In this document: positions 7,901-17,117 of the stretch, in pieces
How positions within the stretch are numbered: position 1 is the first letter of the stretch
Layout: each line of letters starts with the position of its first letter
From: SXOA01 sp051004015
GTDB taxonomy: Bacteria; Planctomycetota; Planctomycetia; Pirellulales; Pirellulaceae
Length of the DNA: 37,293 nucleotides
Direction of reading: 5' to 3'
Assembly (NCBI GenBank): GCA_051004015.1
Contig: JBPCKT010000032.1
Coordinates: 1-37,293, forward strand
Notes under the pieces: model-generated
What the model saw: only the letters and a program-made list of their open reading frames with translations
Database searches by the model: none
Told to the model about the DNA's origin: nothing
Program-made: the position numbers and the translations under genes

Positions 7901-10900
7901 TTTTCCTTCTTGCCGGCGACGTCCACTTCTTCCGTCGTAACGGCCCATTCGATGGTGGCCTCGGCCCCGGCGGCATCCACCGCGCTCAGGCGATCGATCT
8001 CCAGCCCGGCCGGAAGGTAGATGCGAGCCCGATACAGCGGCTCACCCTTGACTTGATATTCGACGAGGGCGTCGAGCGAGTCGCCACGGTCTTCCGCTCG
8101 CACAATCATCCGCACCAGGGCGGCGGTCTCTTGCGGCAGCTTGCCGGCGGAGAGTGTGAGCTTGAATTGTTCCCGCACGAAGCGATAGGACTGGAACGGC
8201 ACCAAATCGATGCCCGCGGCATCGGTGGTGTTCGCAAGCTGTTCCACGGCAGCGGTCTGTCCGTCGGCATCGGCCCGGGCCAGATCCGCCACGGTGATGC
8301 TCCGTACGTCAAGCCGGCGGCTGCGGCGGATGGCGATTTCGCCTTGATGGAGGGCCGCGGATTCCACTCGCAGGTCCGGGGCGGCAAAAGTCGCCAGCTC
8401 CCCTTGCCCCACCAGCCCGCGGCGGCTGATTTGCACGGTCAGTCCTTCGCTGCCGGTCGCCGCCTTGAGTAGCGTGACATCAATCGTCTGCCGCCCGTTT
8501 TCCTCCTTTACTTGCCAACCCCGGATATTCACTCCCGTCACCTGCTCCACCAAATACCCCGCCGGCACGGTCAATTTGAAGGCATCGCGGCTTCCGCGGC
8601 CAAAGTCGAGCTTCACCTGCCAGACCATCCGAATAGCATCCTCCCGCACGTCAATCACGGCAGCGCTCTGAGCGGTCAGGCTCTGGTCCACCATCCCCTC
8701 AGCCACCTTCGGCCGCCATTGCAAGAGCAGCGAACCATCGGCCCCGAGAGCTGTCTGCACTTCGTCATTCGCCTTGGTGCTTTCAAAACTCCCCTTATCC
8801 GGTAGTCCAGACAAGCGGACCTCGGTCTTCTCGGCGGGGACTATTAATGTCAGCGCCGTCGCCGGAGCTGCGGGCAATCTGCCGGCCACGATCCGCCATC
8901 CGCCGCGGCGCTCCAGCCCCATGCGAATGGAGATTTCCAGCTTCTTGCGCCCCTTGCCGCTGGCATGAAGCAGAGCGATCGCTTCGGGCACGGCAGCACC
9001 GCCGGGCGCGCTCGGCGCTTGTGCTTGCTGCTGAGCAGGTGCGTTAGGCTGGGCCGCGGGAATTGGGCCAGGCTGTACGACTTGAATGCGCGCTGCCTTG
9101 CCATCCAGCGTCGCCTTTGCAAGCACACCGCCGACAAGGGTCAGCGGGATGGTGACCGGTTTGTCCGAATAAAGTTCAATTTCAATGGTGCCGTTGATGA
9201 GCAAGGCATCGCTCTCATCGAGCCGGGCCTGGTAGCTCGCGCCCGCGAGCGCATAGGGGGCCGGCGGAGCGACGGCGGTCAGCTTCTTGTCCGGATTGGC
9301 CCGGTTCCACAGCTCCACGTATTTCTCGTACGGCACCAGGACCTTTTCGGCATTCTTGAGTCCGTCTTCCTTGTCGGCATCGTACGGAATGATGATGGCG
9401 TCCTTGGGTACGGCGACCGGTCCTCCCGCGTCGAGCAGCGGGATGAGGTCCTTGATGTTCTTGATTTCAATGGGGAGCTGCGCTTGCGCGGGCGAAGGCG
9501 CGAAACCGCAAGCGAGTAGCGCGAGGAGAACGGTGGAAATCACGGTCGCCGAAACAGGCGATTGCGCGCCGGTGGATGCTTCGCTTTCCACAAACAAACT
9601 GCGCACCCTCGGCGCGAGCCACTTCCACACCAGGCAAAAAGCCCACGCGGCCAGATAATAGGGGAACAGCGCGAGCGCCGCGAAGAAGGCGGCGTCAAAA
9701 ACCGGGCTGAGCGTATCGAGCACCGAAGTGAGGAGCAGCGGCACCGTGGCCGCGAGCATGACGATGATGACAAAGGCCGCTCTCTGCCGAGCCGGTTTTT
9801 TTGTCAGGGCGACTCCAATCAGGAACAAGAGCATCCCTACGCCGCAAGCGGCCCATTCGATGCGTCGGTTGTTCACCACATACGCCCGCAACTCCGGCTC
9901 TTCACCGAGACTGTGGAACGACACGGTGGGGGAGCTGGTGTCGTTGACGACGTCGATTTGCAGACTGCTCAGGCCTTTCTCGGCCCAGGTTTGCGACATT
10001 CGCGTTTGAAGCGCGGCGAGGGATTGACGACGCGATGTCTCTTCGAACGACAATTCAACTGCGGAACTCCGAGTATTCCTGAATGCTTCTCTCGCGGGTT
10101 CCTTCGCTGGCGGCTCGGCTGCCGGCGCTTGGGGGTCGACGGGCGGTGCCGGAATATCAGGCGGCACTTCGCTCTTGGGCTCTTCCTTCTTCTGTTCGTC
10201 CATTTTCTGCGGCTTGGCGTTTGGCATTTCCGTGGGAGGCGGCGTGGCACTGGGAGCGGACTCGACGGCCTGGAGCATTGATTCCGACGTCGTAGTAGTC
10301 CCTTTGCGCATGGACCTGGAATCGTCATACAAGTGAGTTTCGGATTCCGCGCCATGTTTAGCTAGACCGTACTGCGTCATCCCACCCTGCAAGTCAACCC
10401 CCATCTCCGGCAGCGGACTCACATTCGCCAATTCCCACAGCCACTTTGCCGCGCGCACCGCGGCTACTTCTCGCGGCTGGACCTCCTGGGTGAAAACGGT
10501 GCCCGCACTGCGGCGGACCTGGTAGCCGGTGGGAAGGATAAGGGTCCAGACCAGATTGGCCTGCGGAACTTCCACGGAATCCTTGCTGCTTTCGGCACGG
10601 ACTAACAGCTTCGGCGCGGCAGCTTGCACTTCACCTGCGGCGCTCATTCCGCCCGGTGTTTCATAAACAATCTGCAAGTCCCTCTCTACTGCATCCGACT
10701 GGGCCGGCAGCGTCAGCAGCAGGCGGTCAGCGACCGTCGGGGCATCCCCTGCGCCCGCAGCAATTTCCCGCTGCGGCTTGGTTGGCAATTTGTCCAGGAA
10801 GACCGACCAAAGGGTCGAGCCTTCCGGCAGCCGAATTTCCAGCAGCGTGGCCTTGGTCTTGAAGGCGTACCGGGCCACCGACTGGCTCTTACCGCTCTTG

Positions 10901-13278
10901 TCGACTCGCGTCACCAACTCGGACCTTTCGATTAGTGCAGCCGGCAGCGCGTACTGCGTGCGACGGAGCACGTCCACCTTCACCTCGTCCTTGCCGCCGA
11001 CGTAACCATAAGCGCCGACGATACGGGGCGAGAATTCGTACTTTAACGCACCCGCCAACTCCCCCACGTCCACGTCCCGAGGATGAGCCGTGACCTGAAT
11101 GTCGAGCTCCGGGCTACCCTCCACGCCGACCAGGACCGACTGATGCTCCACCCCTTCCGCCCGCAGGAGCGGCAGCGAAAGACCTTTGGGTTCCGGCTTG
11201 TCATAGGCCTTCGTGAATTGGACAGCCAGACGGACGTCTCCCCGCTGACGCTCGGCAAGTTGCACCACCCAGCGGTTGCGGCCCCCTTCCGTGGTCATCG
11301 TGGTTTCCTTGACAACCGTGGCATCAATCCCCGTGATGGTGACTTCCTTCGGCGTCCCTTCCGGGAGCGAGAAGACGACTTCGCGGGTACGGGCGTCCCG
11401 GACCTGGTAATGGATTTCGTAGAAGGCCTTGAGGCTGTCGGTTTCGAGAGTGAAGAAGGTATAGATTTCGGCGGCCAGCGAAGCCGCGGTCCGCTCGACC
11501 ACGAGCGACGCGGCAAACGGGCGGGCCTCGAAGCGGTAGGCCAGAAAAAGCGATTGGCCGGCGGGAACGAGAGGCCTTCGCTCCTCGTCCGAAAGCGGCG
11601 TAAGCCCTTCCAACTTGTCGGGGCGGACCGTCAGGTCATCTTCTACCGAAATCCCGACCGCACCGCTCTCCGTCGTGGCACCTTCGACGGTGAACTGGGG
11701 GAAAGCAAGCTTCTGGCTGCTCCAGTTTTCCAGCCACGACTTGGGCGTGCTGACCGCGAGGAAGCGAACCGCCCGCGTTTGTCCCGCGGCGACACCCCCC
11801 GGCAGGCGGACGCGATATCGCGTGGCCCCCGCGGTCTCTTCGTATTTCTCCATCGCCAGCGGATTGCCCGCGGCATCCATCACGCTTGTCACCTGCCATC
11901 CGCTCGGCGCGTTCAGGCGAAAATCAAACAGGTCTTCCGCCTCGGGAGCCAGAATAAACTGTCCCGAGAGACGCAGCTCCTTGTCGCTGACCACGAGCAG
12001 GGCGCTCGTCGTCACTTCCATCTCGGCCGGTGGCTTGGTGATGCTGGCGGAAAGGGAATAGTCCGCTCCCGGAGCGAAGTAAGTGACCACCTGGCGGACC
12101 CGCTTGGGTGCTCCCGGCTCCGCTTTGCTGACGGTTTCTGGAATAGCGCCCGTCAGCACCGCGGCATCGAGAGACAAGAGGCCGGTGGGCGTGATCTTTT
12201 CCGCTTGCAGCCGGTCTTCCACCAGCAGACCGACGACAGCGACCTGGCCGGCGACATCGAGCGGCGTAAGGCGCGGCAGGGTCCAATTCTCGAGCACGGG
12301 AGGCGAGCGGGTGGCGGAGATTTCCAGCACCACGCTATCGGACGAGGGCTCGCGAAGCTGGGCTTCCAGCACTCGCGTTTCTTTCCCCGCGACCATTTCG
12401 GTCTTCATTTCCCAGCGAGCGAGCAGGGGCGAATCGACGCGAGTGACTTCGAAGCCGGCGGGAACGCTGAAGCGGAATTTGTCGACGGCCCCATGCAAAA
12501 TGCGGTGCGAGACTCGGGCGTGAATCCGTTCGTAACCTTGCGTCACCTCGGTCACGAGCACGCTGTTGGCCACGACGACTCGCTGGTCCTGCAGCGTCTT
12601 GTTATTCAGCGACATCACCACCGCCAGCCCGCCCCGCGGCGGCAGCAGCTCCATCTTCGTCAGGTTTGCCGCCATGTCGAAGGAACGGCTGATGACGGAA
12701 GCGCCGGCCTTGACTTCGACGTTGCCGGGCACGGAGAGCGTAAACTTGGTTGCCGCCGTCGAGGGGAGTGTGAGCTGCAGCGTTTGCGTGGCGGCGGAGG
12801 TTTGCAGCAGAGCGGTGAGCGCGAGCTTCAACTCGTGCTTTCCCTTCCCTTCCACAAACAGAATGACTTGCCCTTGCTCATTCCGGCCCAAGGCCGCCGG
12901 CTTGCCGTCGAGCAAAGCACTGCGAATGCCGACGTTAGCCAGGTCGAGCGGAATCGCTTGAACGCCATCGTTCAGAACCTCCAACTCAATCGTCCCTTGA
13001 ATCGTCGCCCGGCCATCTTCCAATTTGCCGTCATACGTCGCGGCCAGAACCGCGGCCGAGTGCGGAGCTTTCACATCCGGCTTGCTGACCGCCTTTGCGA
13101 CCAACTCGTCATATTCCTTGCGGCTCAGAAAGACCCGCTGGTTGTCGCTTTCGAGGATGATGTTCAGGTCTTCGAACGGCACGAAGATTTCGCGGATAGG
13201 AGGTTCCTGGGCGAAGGCCGGGATTGCCAGCAGAACCGCAGCGAGCAGAGCGTGGGAGCGAGATGGAATACTAACCAT
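4963..13278 (-). CDS. Giant two-module exported membrane protein, unknown function
   Basis: About 2771 residues; I do not recognise a named family. The ATG at 13278 is preferred over the in-frame GTG at 13287 because a GGGGGTGG stretch lies about 8 bases upstream. Order: Sec signal peptide (cleavage near AFA/QEP, residue 23); motif IFVPF (31-35) and VFLSRKEYDELV (49-60); a long beta-rich exoplasmic region; three hydrophobic spans at about 1142-1158, 1167-1187 and 1196-1220. Then comes a buried signal-peptide-like segment ending SPAQA/QLP (about 1244-1266). A second module follows with IIIPY and VLVPYEKYVELW, then a charged coiled-coil-like stretch (about 2290-2345), a Gly/Pro/Gln/Asn-rich region (about 2345-2650), and three final spans near 2691-2763. 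No catalytic motif is visible. It overlaps the upstream paralogue by 8 bases. The layout suggests fusion of two ancestral genes. Confidence 0.85.
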   Translation of the reverse strand: MVSIPSRSHALLAAVLLAIPAFAQEPPIREIFVPFEDLNIILESDNQRVFLSRKEYDELVAKAVSKPDVKAPHSAAVLAATYDGKLEDGRATIQGTIELEVLNDGVQAIPLDLANVGIRSALLDGKPAALGRNEQGQVILFVEGKGKHELKLALTALLQTSAATQTLQLTLPSTAATKFTLSVPGNVEVKAGASVISRSFDMAANLTKMELLPPRGGLAVVMSLNNKTLQDQRVVVANSVLVTEVTQGYERIHARVSHRILHGAVDKFRFSVPAGFEVTRVDSPLLARWEMKTEMVAGKETRVLEAQLREPSSDSVVLEISATRSPPVLENWTLPRLTPLDVAGQVAVVGLLVEDRLQAEKITPTGLLSLDAAVLTGAIPETVSKAEPGAPKRVRQVVTYFAPGADYSLSASITKPPAEMEVTTSALLVVSDKELRLSGQFILAPEAEDLFDFRLNAPSGWQVTSVMDAAGNPLAMEKYEETAGATRYRVRLPGGVAAGQTRAVRFLAVSTPKSWLENWSSQKLAFPQFTVEGATTESGAVGISVEDDLTVRPDKLEGLTPLSDEERRPLVPAGQSLFLAYRFEARPFAASLVVERTAASLAAEIYTFFTLETDSLKAFYEIHYQVRDARTREVVFSLPEGTPKEVTITGIDATVVKETTMTTEGGRNRWVVQLAERQRGDVRLAVQFTKAYDKPEPKGLSLPLLRAEGVEHQSVLVGVEGSPELDIQVTAHPRDVDVGELAGALKYEFSPRIVGAYGYVGGKDEVKVDVLRRTQYALPAALIERSELVTRVDKSGKSQSVARYAFKTKATLLEIRLPEGSTLWSVFLDKLPTKPQREIAAGAGDAPTVADRLLLTLPAQSDAVERDLQIVYETPGGMSAAGEVQAAAPKLLVRAESSKDSVEVPQANLVWTLILPTGYQVRRSAGTVFTQEVQPREVAAVRAAKWLWELANVSPLPEMGVDLQGGMTQYGLAKHGAESETHLYDDSRSMRKGTTTTSESMLQAVESAPSATPPPTEMPNAKPQKMDEQKKEEPKSEVPPDIPAPPVDPQAPAAEPPAKEPAREAFRNTRSSAVELSFEETSRRQSLAALQTRMSQTWAEKGLSSLQIDVVNDTSSPTVSFHSLGEEPELRAYVVNNRRIEWAACGVGMLLFLIGVALTKKPARQRAAFVIIVMLAATVPLLLTSVLDTLSPVFDAAFFAALALFPYYLAAWAFCLVWKWLAPRVRSLFVESEASTGAQSPVSATVISTVLLALLACGFAPSPAQAQLPIEIKNIKDLIPLLDAGGPVAVPKDAIIIPYDADKEDGLKNAEKVLVPYEKYVELWNRANPDKKLTAVAPPAPYALAGASYQARLDESDALLINGTIEIELYSDKPVTIPLTLVGGVLAKATLDGKAARIQVVQPGPIPAAQPNAPAQQQAQAPSAPGGAAVPEAIALLHASGKGRKKLEISIRMGLERRGGWRIVAGRLPAAPATALTLIVPAEKTEVRLSGLPDKGSFESTKANDEVQTALGADGSLLLQWRPKVAEGMVDQSLTAQSAAVIDVREDAIRMVWQVKLDFGRGSRDAFKLTVPAGYLVEQVTGVNIRGWQVKEENGRQTIDVTLLKAATGSEGLTVQISRRGLVGQGELATFAAPDLRVESAALHQGEIAIRRSRRLDVRSITVADLARADADGQTAAVEQLANTTDAAGIDLVPFQSYRFVREQFKLTLSAGKLPQETAALVRMIVRAEDRGDSLDALVEYQVKGEPLYRARIYLPAGLEIDRLSAVDAAGAEATIEWAVTTEEVDVAGKKEKRKLLTVHLPVGQQQRLSLKLLGKLGKRTKPGELAAPKLEVLDVQRQEGEIVVVPDRDMDVDASNLTGLERIPGMEVVGWLNEQQRPLARLALRFRSANYGATLKFTPRTPRITATTLTNVRITPKEIQETLFFRFQVSDAGVRELSVLVPKAFEKARLPDALRQSGRVLQKIVEPATGANGKPLAGWVKVRFVLPEFVDGQIDVGLTYDRLLADQKQEVAIPDIVAGRLEQRLIVLENSGRDEVVVDTSTGLEPLTEGQKAWDDLKSFLGDNSKITQAFAVSPNASAPQLVFKTQVRQRAQQSQASIGLAEHLLVVDEFGTYRGQVEFKVANETEQFLDVQLPSGARLWVAIVNGEPVKPVEPATATPGLIRIPLIKTAQGEGDYPVTLKYGGRIDRVRELTQVNFPLIKVVNLNVEQSHVQLYLPKSFHWNWVEFGGTMRLVPRTVIVEEDARYYNKKIVETRQLQASGDDFTKVRAGNNLKKIELDLYRYRSANPNETTDIDAENEKLLKEGNDEIVKQQQELQTDGTDNRSNLNYLWSAQKQERTKNNAAALGSNFDAPNQPPARPPVAGKPQAFNPAWFDQNSLSQKTSPVPGKEGKGDKADDKPGEDGGAMMNSRVAVGRKGKASGGQNFNQGQAGGKGPGQAEQSVEGAYQLELNDYARKGMPNDGKEGKYQYAQPLGGRRDGEPQGDYAEGNKDVQKEQLQRYSDRLEKQSQIQQKLVDEQARQPQTAQNPDSYALNGRPNMPGQSGAQAGSGAMPGGGPGTANVPNAGFFRGIQPAPGQMPGGGGMGAGVPGIPGMPAGAMPPGAMGPPVAAATAGEGTQIDPLVLAAQAGVSPAQAGNFSGEPTGFASLDVEIPQDTSKYDVFLFTTPRGDLTITARPISSFLTTRLSGLVWLAGIIALAWVLTRRGVRNAGQIIARSPFTGLALIALGIAALISHILPMAGLLLGIVGICQLTSWLVARVGSTQRAPA

Positions 13279-16200
13279 TGCTGCCACCCCCTTCCTTGCC
13301 TTCGCTCGATGAGCCTGGCGGTGGGGGCGTTTTCACGTCGCCAAAGCGAATCTCGGTCGGTCCGGTAGCGAAGGGGGTGCCTCCCGGGCCGGCCGGTGCC
13401 GCCGCTGCTGTCGGCGGATTAGCCGCGGACGCGGCCATCGCGGAAGCCATGGCCGCCGCTCGCGCGGTCTGAGCCGAGTACCAGGTCCCTGCTTTCGGCA
13501 GCGCCCAGTACAGGAATTGAACCAGCCAGACCAGCAGCACCAGGCACAGCGACCAGCAGAAGACTGGATTCAATACGGCTTCCGCAAAGGTCGGAGCAAA
13601 CAGCGCCGAAAGGACGACCGCAACAATCAGTGCCGCCAGCCACCACAGACGAATGCCGATGGGCTGCGTGGAAAGCCCCAGGCCGACACCGGCGACGACC
13701 AGGACAATCAACGTCCAGAGGACATAGCGGTGGGTGCTGACAATCGTCAGCCCGCCGGCAGCTCCCGCCGCGGGACGTAGCGACGAGAAGAGATAGCGTG
13801 TCCCATCGGCAGGGAAAGTATCCGCTCCGCGACCGCCACTGGTTCCTTCATGGACCCAGCTCAGCAGATCATTGTCGTCGCGCGAGTTGACCAGCTCCCG
13901 CTGGGCTGTCTGCCGATTGTAGAGCCACTCATATTCCTCGGTCCACTCGCCGCGCACGCCGAGCAGCCGCTGTTCTTCCGGCATGTAAGCCGCCAGGTAG
14001 ACCTGCTGCACGGCGGGATCATCGGGAAATTCCGGTAGCTCCAAGGTGCTGGTCCGCTTGATGGAATAACGGAGCTCAACGAGGACATACCTTTCGGCAT
14101 TGTGCCCAATGAACGGGATGAAGTATTGCGTTTTGTCGGTTTCCAACGAAACCGGCTGGTTGTTGACTTTGAGCGATTGGCGGTCGAGTGTTATCTCGTC
14201 CTGAGCCCCCGGCAGCTTGATGGCAATCCGTTGCTTGGCACTGCGGATGCGGTACAAGGCTTGAACCGAAGTTTCCTTGCCGCGGGTCATCACCATCCGC
14301 ACAAACGCCCGGTCGATGCTGGTCCGCTTCACGTCCTCCAACTCGTACCGCGTGGCCAGCAGCGTTAGCGACCAATCACCGACGAACTCAAACGCCATCG
14401 CCGCGGGGACTGAGAGTTTGCCAGGCGGCAAGTCCCGTTGCGGGTCGATGGGCCGCAGCCCGGTCGCCTTGCCATCGACGCCCAAGTCAATGGTCTCCGC
14501 CTTGGCCGCGGCGATTTTTCCCGTGTGCCGATCCACACCGTGCGGCTTCAGCGCCGGAAGAGCAATCTTCACGCTCTTGCCGACTTGCAAATCGGCCAGC
14601 TTGCGCTCGCCGGTGAATTTGACTTCGCTGCCCCCCAGGAATTCGCCGTCGCTGGAGACTTCCAATGCGGTATATCCCGCCGGGACGTCCTTTGGCTGCG
14701 GCTCCATCTTCTTGATGAGCCCCGGAGGCGGCAGCAGTTCCTTCTTCTCGTACAAATCCGCCGGCACATCAATCCGCAGCGTCTTCACACCGCTGTATTG
14801 CACGTTGTAGCTGATGGTGATTTCGTACTTGGCCAGCCCCGATTCCACACTCACGAAGACCAACTGCTCCGCGGAGATGAACGGGTCTCGCCGACCCGCC
14901 TCCAACTTGAGGGAGACCGGCTCCTGCGTGTAGGCATACGCCAGCAGCTCGCGAGTTAGCGGGAATCGCCCGCCGCGAGTCGATTCCACCCCTTGCAGAG
15001 CTTCCGCCGCCGAAATGTTCCGCAGCCCCTTGGCGTCGGTCGGAGTCACTCGCAGGCTCTCGGGAGCGTACAGGATGAACCGCCCGGTCACGCGATTCAC
15101 TTTCGCGGGCGCGACGCGGGGAATCTTGAGATCGATGCCTGTCGTCTTGGACGTTGGCGTCAGCAACTCCGGCCGTTCCTGTCGCTGCTGCAATTCCACC
15201 CACAGGGCCACCTTCCCAATCGCCTTGCGGCTCAGGTTCACCACCAACCGCGTCTTGGCCTTCACCTCGGGCTTGGCGGGGTCCACCACCACGTCGTCCG
15301 CATGATGCGAATCGACGGCGACCGCAGCCGCCCCCGCTCCGCCACAATCCCGACCTTGCACCTGGCGGACGTCAAAACCTTCGGGGATGTCGAGCTCCAA
15401 TTGAAAGACGCCGGCCTTCTCGATATTGAAGATGGCAAGCAAATCGAGCGTGATCTGCTGCGGTTCGAGATACGCCTCCACCAATTCATCGACTTCAATT
15501 TGCGGACGGACCTTCTCCACGCTGAGCGTGAGTGCATAGGGATGGGCCGCATAGCGATACGCAAATGGCCAATCCTGCCCCGCCAGAGGTGCCGGCAAAT
15601 CGGCGGCATCAATCTGCAAAAGGCCATTTCGCGTGGCCACTTCCCCGCGGAGCGAGCCACCCAGCCGGGCCACCACGACACCTTGCTGCCGGGCGACGTT
15701 CAGCACCTTCACGTCCGGAACGGTGAATTCCTTCCGCCCCATGTCCTTGGCCATTTCCTTGTCGTCGCTGAATTTTTCGAGCTCCAGCGTGACGTTTTGC
15801 GTCCCTCGCACCGGCTGGAACAGCGTAATGGTGATGGTCTGAATCGGACCTTCGGTTTTCTTCTCCCACTTCTGCACGTTGGGGTCGAAGACATTCACCA
15901 CGTTCTGGTCGGCGGGAACCTGGACGGAAAGCTCCTTGAGGTCCGCCCGTGAAATCTCATACGCCAGGTGCAGCCGCGTCCGCATCACCCCTTCTTCGAT
16001 GAGCACTTCCTCGCGGACCTGCGCGGTGGCCAGGGCCATCTGTCCCGCGGCACCTTCCGCCTTTGGGTTCCAAGTGATTTGCACCTGCGGAGCCGAGCCG
16101 ACGAGAGCCTCGACCTTGGTCTCTTTCGGCAGCTCCTTGGGGGCGTCCTCCGGCTTGTCCTCAGGCTTCGGTTCGACCTTCACCGGCATGGCATCCGTTG

Positions 16201-16861
16201 CGGAGAGGTTCGGATGGACCTGGACCTTCACCCCCGGCTCGGGAATGGTGATTTGCCAGCGGTTGATGGGGGCCTGGGGTGCGTCGAAGGTGACGGTGTT
16301 TGTCCCCGGCTGTTTGCTGAAGGCCTTGGAGTATTCCAGCGTCAGCACAATCTGGCTCGGCTCCTTCCCCTTCTTCTCATAAAGCAGTTTGTATCCCTCC
16401 GGCGCGAAAATGACCCGCGCGGGCTCGTCCCCGATTTTGGCCGATCGAATGGCCGAGTCCGCCAGCCGCAGCGGAACCTCGTGCCACCCTTCGGTGAGCA
16501 GGTCGATGCTGATTTTGGCGGTGACGCTGACCACGTCTTTCTGCGTGGTGGCCTGGCTTTCTATCTGCGTGATGATGGCCCCCACCGGCGGCTTGAAATC
16601 CTCAATCTTGTGGGCCGCCGCCTGGGCCTGCTTCCAAAGTTCCTGGAATTTGTCGTACGGCAGGAAGACGCCGCGCCCCTCCTTCTCGAACATCGCCCGC
16701 AGCTTGGCGTAGGGCACGTAAATCGTCTGCTCCTTGAGCGGCGTCTCCTTCGCCGGCTCCATCGGCTTGGCCGGCTCCTGAGCCAGCGCCAGCGCGGGCA
16801 CGCCTGCGACGCATAGAAGGGCAAAAACGACCGCACGGCGAAGCAAAGAGCCGAGAGGCAT
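13271..16861 (-). CDS. Large exported membrane protein, paralogue of the giant protein modules
   Basis: 1196 residues; no named family recognised. A Sec signal peptide occupies residues 1-27 (LALA/QEP). The shared N-terminal motifs are IYVPY at 47-51 and VFLPYDKFQELW at 65-76. A block FAYRYAAHPYALTLSVE near residue 431 has counterparts in both modules of the downstream protein (LAYRFEARPFAASLVVE and QSYRFVREQFKLTLS). The exoplasmic region is predicted to be rich in beta strands. Three membrane spans follow at about 1046-1063, 1070-1090 and 1100-1121, then an Ala/Pro/Gly-rich cytoplasmic tail ending in PPPPGSSSEGKEGGGSNG. The start has AGGA about 8 bases upstream. The gene is first in a two-gene operon with an 8-base overlap. 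An envelope or surface role is inferred from topology only. Confidence 0.85.
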   Translation of the reverse strand: MPLGSLLRRAVVFALLCVAGVPALALAQEPAKPMEPAKETPLKEQTIYVPYAKLRAMFEKEGRGVFLPYDKFQELWKQAQAAAHKIEDFKPPVGAIITQIESQATTQKDVVSVTAKISIDLLTEGWHEVPLRLADSAIRSAKIGDEPARVIFAPEGYKLLYEKKGKEPSQIVLTLEYSKAFSKQPGTNTVTFDAPQAPINRWQITIPEPGVKVQVHPNLSATDAMPVKVEPKPEDKPEDAPKELPKETKVEALVGSAPQVQITWNPKAEGAAGQMALATAQVREEVLIEEGVMRTRLHLAYEISRADLKELSVQVPADQNVVNVFDPNVQKWEKKTEGPIQTITITLFQPVRGTQNVTLELEKFSDDKEMAKDMGRKEFTVPDVKVLNVARQQGVVVARLGGSLRGEVATRNGLLQIDAADLPAPLAGQDWPFAYRYAAHPYALTLSVEKVRPQIEVDELVEAYLEPQQITLDLLAIFNIEKAGVFQLELDIPEGFDVRQVQGRDCGGAGAAAVAVDSHHADDVVVDPAKPEVKAKTRLVVNLSRKAIGKVALWVELQQRQERPELLTPTSKTTGIDLKIPRVAPAKVNRVTGRFILYAPESLRVTPTDAKGLRNISAAEALQGVESTRGGRFPLTRELLAYAYTQEPVSLKLEAGRRDPFISAEQLVFVSVESGLAKYEITISYNVQYSGVKTLRIDVPADLYEKKELLPPPGLIKKMEPQPKDVPAGYTALEVSSDGEFLGGSEVKFTGERKLADLQVGKSVKIALPALKPHGVDRHTGKIAAAKAETIDLGVDGKATGLRPIDPQRDLPPGKLSVPAAMAFEFVGDWSLTLLATRYELEDVKRTSIDRAFVRMVMTRGKETSVQALYRIRSAKQRIAIKLPGAQDEITLDRQSLKVNNQPVSLETDKTQYFIPFIGHNAERYVLVELRYSIKRTSTLELPEFPDDPAVQQVYLAAYMPEEQRLLGVRGEWTEEYEWLYNRQTAQRELVNSRDDNDLLSWVHEGTSGGRGADTFPADGTRYLFSSLRPAAGAAGGLTIVSTHRYVLWTLIVLVVAGVGLGLSTQPIGIRLWWLAALIVAVVLSALFAPTFAEAVLNPVFCWSLCLVLLVWLVQFLYWALPKAGTWYSAQTARAAAMASAMAASAANPPTAAAAPAGPGGTPFATGPTEIRFGDVKTPPPPGSSSEGKEGGGSNG

Positions 16862-17117
16862 AGTGAAATTCCTGGAGAGTTGTAGAGACTCGCTTGAGGG
16901 AACAAGCGCGCAGACCAGCCGCGTAATTCTAGACGATATACGCAGGTAATTCGTTTTCCGGCCACCCTAACGGTTGTAACGGCCTTGTAAAACTACGTCA
17001 GCCTTGCAGGGAGGCAATCCCCTCGCGCCCCTCTCTTGACGACACAAGAGGCAAAATCGTTACGAGAGAGATGCCTTTTGGGCCAAGACGGCCAGGTAAA
17101 GGGATTAGACGTGAACT

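Noticed and set aside
5368..8472. 1034-codon open frame on the + strand
   Set aside because: It is wholly antisense to the giant protein gene. It is Arg/Leu/Gly-rich, without a domain pattern or signal sequence, as expected from the codon bias of a GC-rich gene on the other strand.
11083..13368. 761-codon open frame on the + strand
   Set aside because: Antisense shadow of the giant gene and the end of its paralogue; basic, low-complexity composition and no recognisable motif.
15262..15400. Possible frameshift in the 1196-residue protein around the GGAGAAAVAVDSHH segment
   Set aside because: Frames on both sides align with the paralogous modules (DIPEGFDVRQVQG before, KTRLVVNLSRKAIGKV after), so the reading frame appears intact; the segment is probably a natural loop.
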